64,000 nucleotides of DNA, taken from Owenia fusiformis (taxonomy: Eukaryota > Annelida > Polychaeta > Sabellida > Oweniidae). This document shows, one piece after another, positions 27,001 to 36,000 of the stretch (positions are counted from its first letter, which is position 1; each line of letters opens with the position of its first letter). A program made the translations under genes and the position numbers. The stretch is from positions 5,355,815 through 5,419,814 of the forward strand of contig CAIIXF020000003.1 in the NCBI GenBank assembly GCA_903813345.2. Direction: 5' to 3'. The notes under the pieces are model-generated. The model ran no database searches and was not told the origin of the DNA. It saw only the letters and a program-made list of their open reading frames with translations.

Positions 27001-30000
27001 ACTACAGTATATTCATAAATCTCTATTTGTCCCAATGTTATATTTACCATCTACTCTTGATTAAATAGGCATATATTAAAAGACGTGCATTAAGATATAT
27101 TAGAATTTCCCCAATTTAAGCATTTGGGTCATCAATTCAATTTTTATTAATAAATTCATATTCAACCAACCTTTTTCCAGTTTTATTTTCTTAGCAAGTG
27201 GTGCACTAACATCATCGGGGGCTAGGTCATCTTTCTGCGTATATTTCAGCAATAAAGAATTTCCAAGACGTGACCCAAGGAAAAGGTAGTTGTCATCACA
27301 GGCACAGCACTGATTGGATAAAAATACAACGTATGAAACTAAATAAATATTGAAAATAATCATGCTGAATATCATGTAAATAATAAATATGAATATGAGT
27401 GATATCATTTTTTACAAAATAGTTATATCAAATGTCAATGTAAGCAAGACCAATGAATGTTGCTACCTGAAAGAAGGAGTCCAGAACATGATATCAAGAT
27501 TTTTCAAGAATTTCTCATCCTTATAATTTTATAAAAACTTACACAAGTAGTGAGAACACTGGCTGCTGATTTGTCAAAATTAAAGCTCCTCACTGCCCTC
27601 ATCCCATCCACCATCATTGTCAGGACATATCTGCAAATCAACCATTGTCATCATAAAAAGGGGGCTTTAAATGCATCAACCAGAACAACAGCAACGCCAA
27701 AGCGTAGCGAATCCCATCGAACAGAGATGGCTGGCATTTTTACAAACGAAGAGCAAATATCATAAAACAACACACCAGAAAGGCCACCATTTTCAAAATG
27801 GTAAGCCAAGTTGTCATCAGAAGAAATAATATGCTTTTAAGTAGCCACCTCTAAAATTTTTGAAAAATCGCACACGTACTTGTAAAATAACACACATAAA
27901 AATGGTGGCCATTTTTCAAAATGGCCGACTACTCCCCAAAGTTTTATTAGACAATGTGCCATGCTTACAGTATTCACATATCAAATATGAACAAAATCGC
28001 TCCACTACTTTTCGAGTTACAGTAAAATATGTTAAAATGGCGGCCATTTTTCAAAATGGCCACCTTCTACCAAAAGTGTCATTAAAAATAGACAGTGTGC
28101 CATGCTTATAGTATTCACATACCAAATATGAACATAAACGCTCCACTACTTTTCGAGTTAAAGTAAAATACGTTAAAATGGCGGCCATTTTTCAAAATTT
28201 TTTTCAAAATGGCCGCCTTCTAACAAAAATGACATAGGACAGTGGTGCCATGCTTATAGTATTCACATACCAAATATGAACAAAATCGCTCCACTACTTT
28301 TCGAGTTATAGTAAAATACGTTAAAATGGCGGCCATTTTTCAAAATGGCCGCCTTCTACATTTGTAGCACTATTAATGTCCTTTATAATTTTTTTACATT
28401 TAAAACATATTGCTATTACAGTTTTACATATTGCACCTAAATTACTGTAAAATAGGCACTAAAATGGCCACCATTTTGAAATGAGCGGCCATTTTGAAAA
28501 TTGGCTTTCGAGCAGAACTTGTACCCCCATAGGGTATATGTGTACAAAATATGAACAAAATCAGGCCAACGGTATTTGAGTTATTGCCCGGACGGACGGA
28601 CGTACGTACGGACGGATGGACGTACGTACGGACGGATGGACGGAGGCGTTCCCTATATCCCTCCGAACTTCGTTCGATGGGATAATTATATTAATGTCTT
28701 TGGAAGTTTATATTGTCAGGACATATCTGCAAATCAACCATTGTCATCATAAAAAGGGGGTTTTAAATGCATCAATTATATTAATGTCTTTGCAAGTTTG
28801 TATTGTCAGGACATATCTGCAAATCCACCATTGTCATCATAAAAAGGGGGCTTTAAATGCATCAATTATATTAATGTCTTTGCAAGTTTGAATTGTCAGG
28901 ACATATCTGCAAATCCACCATTGTCATCATAAAAAGGGGGTTTTAAATGCATCAATTATATTAATGTCTTTGCAAGTTTGTATTGTCAGGACATATCTGC
29001 AAATCAACCATTGTCATCATAAAAAAGGGGCTTTAAATGCATCAATTATATTAATGTCTTTGCAAGTTTGAATTGTCAGGACATATCTGCAAATCCACCA
29101 TTGTCATCATAAAAAGGGGGTTTTAAATGCATCAATTATATTAATGTCTTTGCAAGTTTGAATTGTCAGGACATATCTGCAAATCCACCATTGTCATCAT
29201 AAAAAGGGGCTTTAAATGCATCAATTATATTAATGTCTTTGCAAGTTTATATTGTCAGGACATATCTGCAAATCAACCATTGTCATCATAAAAAGGGGGT
29301 TTTAAATGCATCAATTATATTAATGTCTTTGCAAGTTTGAATTGTCAGGACATATCTGCAAATCCACCATTGTCATCATAAAAAGGGGCTTTAAATGCAT
29401 CAATTATATCAATGTCTTTGCAAGTTTGTATTTCTCATGTGCTGTGGACTAATGCTTAATCCTTAGATTAAAAACTTTATATGATTTCTTTAATATCAAG
29501 AAGAAATTCTTATTGGATGATAAGTGTATCAACGGGAAGAATATGCAGGAGATTGTGGCAAGTCTTATAGGATGTGTGAATGAAATGGAAAGTGGACAAG
29601 GACTTGGTGCAAGAAATTTTAATGTCCAATAATGACAGTTGTATGATCTTACAGTTCGCCACCTTTCAGTGAAAGTACAAGTCGGTCTGTGTCTATGAAT
29701 GCTGCTTGTGCACAATCAAGGGATATCTTCACACCCTGTTGCTCTTCTGAAAAACATTTAATTGAAATAGAATTATGATCTCAAAAGGCACATTGAATGA
29801 CATCATAAGTACATGTATGTATTGTATGTATGGCTTATATAACATATTTACAGGTACTATGAAGAGGGATAGCGATTCACCAAACTCACCAAAACACATT
29901 CATATTATTGAAAGAAATTCCTTTTATTACTCAAATTTACTACTTCATAATGCTTTTAAGCCTGCACTTATTGCACAAAAGGTCCCTGCTTTTATTCCAA

Positions 30001-33000
30001 GTTTATACAATGTTCAACTTAATTTTCAAGCCCATAAGCAGCTGAGTGTTTCACTTTTCTCTTGTTTCCAACATAACTATTAACTAGCATGCCATATATC
30101 TGGTGTTTGTCACTTACTGAGTATGAAGTCTGTGCTGTGTTGAGTAATACTGTTCAGAGAGACACCATATGGTGGGACACTTTGGTTCAGATAGAACAAT
30201 GAGTTCACTGCGAGAACTAACACACCACCTACAATGAAAAGGTAGCATGAAAACAACTATAGCAATTGGCCTCTGCTGGGTCAATGACACTATCAGATAG
30301 AACAAAGAGTTCACTGCAAGAACTAACACACCACCTACAATGAAAAGGTAGCATGAAAACAACTATAGCAATTGGCCTCTGCTGGGTCAATGACACTATC
30401 AGATAGAACAAAGAGTTCACTGCAAGAACTAACACACCACCTACAATGAAAAGGTAGCATGAAAACAACTATAGCAATTGGCCTCTGCTGGGTCAATGAC
30501 ACTATCTTGTTAGCTTTTAACAGCCACTAAGACAATGTCTTTGAGAAAGCAAAAACAAAAAATGAAAGACCATGAATATGTATTTCAATATCTAAATATT
30601 CATTTCCATCATTCTCAAAACTCACATGGAGGTTACAATCAATCAAATATTTATTTATCTCATAAATTAAAACAATGTATATAAATAAGCGAGGCAGAAT
30701 TAAGGTAAATTGGTATAACACAACCATTGCTCATGTCTGGTGTTACTTCAATGCATGCATAAACAAAGTAAATACCTATTGGTTTTTGTACTGCCAGCAC
30801 TTGAATGCAATCAAATGGTAAGTTCTGCATAGACCACACAATTGGGTAGACCTTACTTGGGATGTTGAGAGAGATGGCTACTATATTACATGTGTCTTTT
30901 CTTACTGCAACCCGACTACAACAAAATGATTACATGTTATAGGCTAGATATTTGTTAAAATATTCGAAAGATACTTTAAGAGAAGCACTGCATGTAAGTT
31001 TTGTAAGGATTCTTAGATCAGAACCCTAATAACTCAAATTTTGGAAGTCTAAAAATTTTTGGAAGTTTAAGAACTTATTTAGATAGACCTGCTTAGTGAC
31101 ACATTAAAAGATAGAAGCATATTGAGAAAAAGTGTTACCCAGCCCATGTCCTGACAGGCTCATAAAGAATGAAGAGGGTTGGTTCATAATAGCCATGCAG
31201 GAACTGGAAATCTATGACGTTGGTTATCTTCTCATCCAGGTGACGGAGATCAATAACAAATGATGACATAATTTGTGTTTTACTGCAAAAAATACATAAA
31301 TGTAGTTCCTATTTAGTACTGATAGTACTACTTACTTCAATGTAAATTGTATTATACATATATATACAAACAAGTATAACATAACTAATTTTTAAAAAAA
31401 TTATCATTAATTGATAGGTTAATTTATTTCGCTATATTACAAATAACAGATAAAATACAAATTGTATTGTTTTGCTTAGAACAAAAATGTATGGGTATCA
31501 TAACTTTTCAAAATGAATGACCTACTTTCCAGTAAGAAAACTTTGTTCCTCAGTGATGATGTCACGCCTGAATGGTAAAACTACAAGGCGAGACCCATAA
31601 ATCAACATCACCGCACAACGATTTTCTGTGTCTACTCGAACTATGGGGATGTGTAAATTCTGTTCTATACCATCCTAAAACAAAATCAAATTTTTTCTAT
31701 ATACAAGGGTTGCTCGAAAAGTTTCATTCCGTTGTCTCTAGATTTATAATAAGAAGAGTTGGATGCTTTAACACGAGGCAAAGTAGTTAGTTTGCTTGAA
31801 ACTGTATGAGTTTCATATAAATTGGTTTAATGGTAGTGAGTCAATACATATTTTGACTTAATCACTGAAAATACGTAATGACTCTCAGTGTCACTACCAA
31901 TAAACCAATGTATATGAAATTCATACAGTTTCATGCAAACAAACTACACTGTCTTGTGTTAAAGTTTGAGCATCAAACTCCTCTTATCATAAAATGTAGA
32001 GCCAGTAGGAAACTTTTTGATCTACCCTTGTACATATATATATAAATGTACTTTTAAGTGGGCATATTAATTTAATGTATGAGAATAAACTCCCTTAAAT
32101 ATGGCAGCAAGTCTTACTGGTCGGTCATATCTAAACTTTTATTCAAAACTAAAGTTGTTAGGATTCCTATTTTGACCAACCAAAACGGCTCTTCTATACT
32201 CACCAGCACAGAAAAGGCTAATTTATTTCTTGACCATTTCATCAAAAATTTTCATTCTGATCATAACGTAGATACAGACAGTGTTCAATTTGACCTTAGA
32301 ACTGATTCTTTTTTAAACATCCTTTCAACAAATGACAGAGAGATTTATGAACTTCTTTTATCACTCGATGTTAGCAAAGCTTTAGGTCCTGACAAACTAA
32401 GTAATAAAATGCTCAAGTTAGCAGCTCCATCTTTATCAAAATTATTTTCAAAATTTCTCAATAAGATGTTTGAAATGAGAAAATTTCCTAATTCCTGGAA
32501 ACTAGGGAATATTATCCCATGCCATAAAAAAAGCGAAAAAAAACTTGTTTCTAATTACCGTCCAATAACTCTATTAAGCTGCCTTTCAAAGGTAGCCGAG
32601 AGAGTTATTTTTAAAAGGATGTTTGACCATTTGCTAACAAACAATCTTCTATTTAATTTTCAAAGTGGATTTCTCCCAGGTCACAGTACACAACACCAAC
32701 TACTAAGTATTCTTGATTTTTTAACTTCTAATATGGATAATGGTAATGATGTTCGTGCAGTCTTTCTTGATATATCGGCCGCCTTCGATACTTTACCCCA
32801 TAAGCTATTACTTAAGAAGCTACATGTATACGGTTTTGGTCCAAATATAATGCTACTTATTGAATCTTATCTTACCAATCGAAAAGTAAGAGTGCTTATT
32901 GACGGACACGAATCTCCATGGTCAGCCAGCGACTATATCAATTCGGGAGTTCCCCAGGGGTCCATCTTAGGACCTCTGCTATTCTTAGTTTACATAAACG

Positions 33001-36000
33001 ATTTACCTGATGATATTTTAAGCAAGTGTTTTCTGTATGCAGATGACACTTCTCTTTATCAGCCCTTCAGCCATGATAATATGCCTGAATGTATAAACAC
33101 CCTCAAATCTGGTCTAAATTCTATAAACAATTGGTCTGATAAATGGCAATTAAAATTCAAACCCTCTAAAAGTGATGATCTGACATTTAGTAGTCCAAAA
33201 ATGAATGAAATAATAACCCCTGACCTAAAATTGGGAACTGAATCCATACCTAGATGTGCTTGGCATAAACACCTTGGCTTTATCTTTGACTCTAAATTAT
33301 CTTTCAATTTCCACATTACCCATCTTGCAAAGAAAATTGATAAGCTTTTAAATCCACTTAAAGCATTAAGTAAAAAACTTAGTGGAAACCATCTAAATCT
33401 TATGTTCAAATCTTTTATCTTACCACATTTTGATTTCTGCGACATCCTCTATGGATGTGCAGATATTTCCAAATTAAAACGCATTGACCAACTCTACTAC
33501 AAGGCAGCTCTGATTTGTAGTGGAACTATTCATGGGTCATCTTCTGAAAAGGTGCTCAATATTCTAAATTGGCCTAAACTAGAGATGAGGAGGAAGTTTC
33601 ATCGACTAACCCTCATGTTCAATGTCCAAAATCAGAAAGTTCCTTCATATGTTCAAAACATATTTGATAAATATAAGAGACAACAACCTCCTCTCTATTT
33701 GAGAAATCCAACTGAATTTGTCTTGCCCGCTAAAAGATCTGTGATATTAAAGAAAACATGCATTTTTACTGCTATCTCAGAATGGAACAAACTACCCCAA
33801 CAACTCCAAGAGATAGACAATTTAAGTACTTTCAAATCTAAATTGACACTTCTCATTTATCCAGAACCTATCATATCATCTACCTCATTGCATTTACCTA
33901 GACCAGAGGAAATCAGTCTTAATAGGACTAGGGTCGACTTGATTTTTCAATCTCATTTTCATGCCCACAACTTTACTCTAGCTGATACACCAAAATGTAA
34001 GTGTGGATTCAAAAGTGAAACATCCAAGCATGTCATCTTTAACTGCAGACTCCGTAGGACCCTCCTAACTGACTTCGAAATTAAACTAAATAACCTTGAA
34101 ATCCAATATAAAAAGAATTTTAAGACCCAACAAGAGAAATTGAATTTCTTTCTCTTTGGCAGCTCAAAACTCAACTACGCTACAAACATAACTGTTCTTG
34201 AAACTTGTGCCTCTTTTCTCCAGAAGTGTGTAAGTGTCTGAGTGTTAGCAGCAATTATCAAACCTTCTATGCTTAATTTATTCACCAATTTGCTTCACCA
34301 ATTGGATTGTTTTTTGTTTTTTGAAATAAAATTTTATAATTAACCCTGCGACTTATAATGTTAAACAAAGTCGCCTTTTTGGAAATTTTCTTTTTACATA
34401 TATTATTGTATTAAATAAAACATGATAAATAAAAAAAAATAAAAAAATATTAATTTAACAAAGTATTACAAAATCCAATGAACGTTGTTTTCTAAATTCT
34501 AGAACTTGGTGAACTTGATTAAGATTTCATGAAAACTTTTATTGAATCTACATACATGTCTTCTAATGTAGAAAGATTATTATCACAACAAATAGTATAA
34601 TTACCTTCAGAGATTCGTCTTGGAAATAATGCAGAGATGTATTTTTCAAGTCATGGCTACTTGGGTCATATTCTATGAGGGACAGCTGAAGACAAAAATA
34701 TCAAGTCAAATACACCTGTAGAATTATCAAATTATATCATATTTAGGATGTTCTGTTAAATGTGATTTTAAATAGGAACACTCTTCAGTTGTGAAAGGCA
34801 GAACAGATATTCCAAATACATGTACATTCTCCAAAATTATAAGATTTTAGTGTGACCAATTGACCATTGCTAATTTACATTTTTTTTATTATTTGTTAAT
34901 CAAACTACAAATTAAACAGAATAATAGATTCCTTGATCTTATCTTCTGTGTCACCAAAATTGGTTAGATTCAATAATGTTAATGAAAAGAAAATTAATAA
35001 TAACAGCATTTTAATGAAGTGCTTTGGCTTAACTTTAACTTTAAATGGAAAGATAAGGTAATTCTTTTTAAAAACTGGGTAAAAGTAGGCTTCATATATG
35101 TGAAAGATTTCTTTGATGAAAATGGAAATATTTTATCAGAACACTATGTATTAAACCATCTTAAAGACAAAAAAAAATTGGCTTTATGAATATTCAGTCA
35201 TTCGAAATATAATGAGAAGTATAACAAATACTGTTGATACACTGTACGCAAACTTTACAAATATACAATATAAATATAACATCCTTGCTAACAATGAGTA
35301 CCATTATATAATTAACAAAAAGTCAAAGTTGTATTATAATATTTTAATTAACAAAATAAGAAAACGAAATTATACTGAAGCTTTTTGGAGTAGGCAATTT
35401 AAAACACCTAGTGATTGTGAATTTTATAAAGATGTATATAATCAGAAGATTTTGAAAATGCCATGTAAATATTTAGCAGAACTGAATTCTAAAATTGTAA
35501 ATAATTGTCTTCCTTGTGGTTATATTGTTAATAAATGGAACAGACAAGTTATTTCAAAATGTGTACACTGTGGCCAACTACTCCCCAAAGTTTAATTAGA
35601 CAATGTTCCATGCTTAGAGTATTCACATATCAAATATGAACAAAATCGCTCCACTACTTTTCGAGTTATAGTAAAATACGTTAAAATGGCGGCCATTTTT
35701 CAAATTTTTTTTCAAAATGGCCACCTTCTACCGAAAGTGTCATAGGACAGTGTGCCAAGCTTATAGTATTCACATACCAAATATGAACAAAATCGCTCCA
35801 CTACTTTTCGAGTTATAGTAAAATACGTTAAAATGGCGGCCATTTTGAAAAATGACCGCCTTCTACCAAAAGTGTCTTTAGACAGTGTGCAATGTTTATA
35901 GTATTCACATACCAAATATGAACAAAATTGCTCCACTACTTTTCGAGTTACAGCAAAAATCGTAAAATAACGAGTAAAGGCCGCCATTTTTCAAGATGGC

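Noticed and set aside
28616-28891. Plus-strand ORF with repeated [12 protein letters not shown]
   Set aside because: Shadow of minisatellite D and the adjacent tetranucleotide tract.
30229-30506. Extra coding exons of CPSF1 from the repeated [14 protein letters not shown]
   Set aside because: The unit is 106 bp, so use of these copies shifts the frame; they are intronic duplicates of the exon 8 start.
33059-33445. 128-codon minus-strand ORF
   Set aside because: Antisense shadow of the LINE reverse transcriptase.
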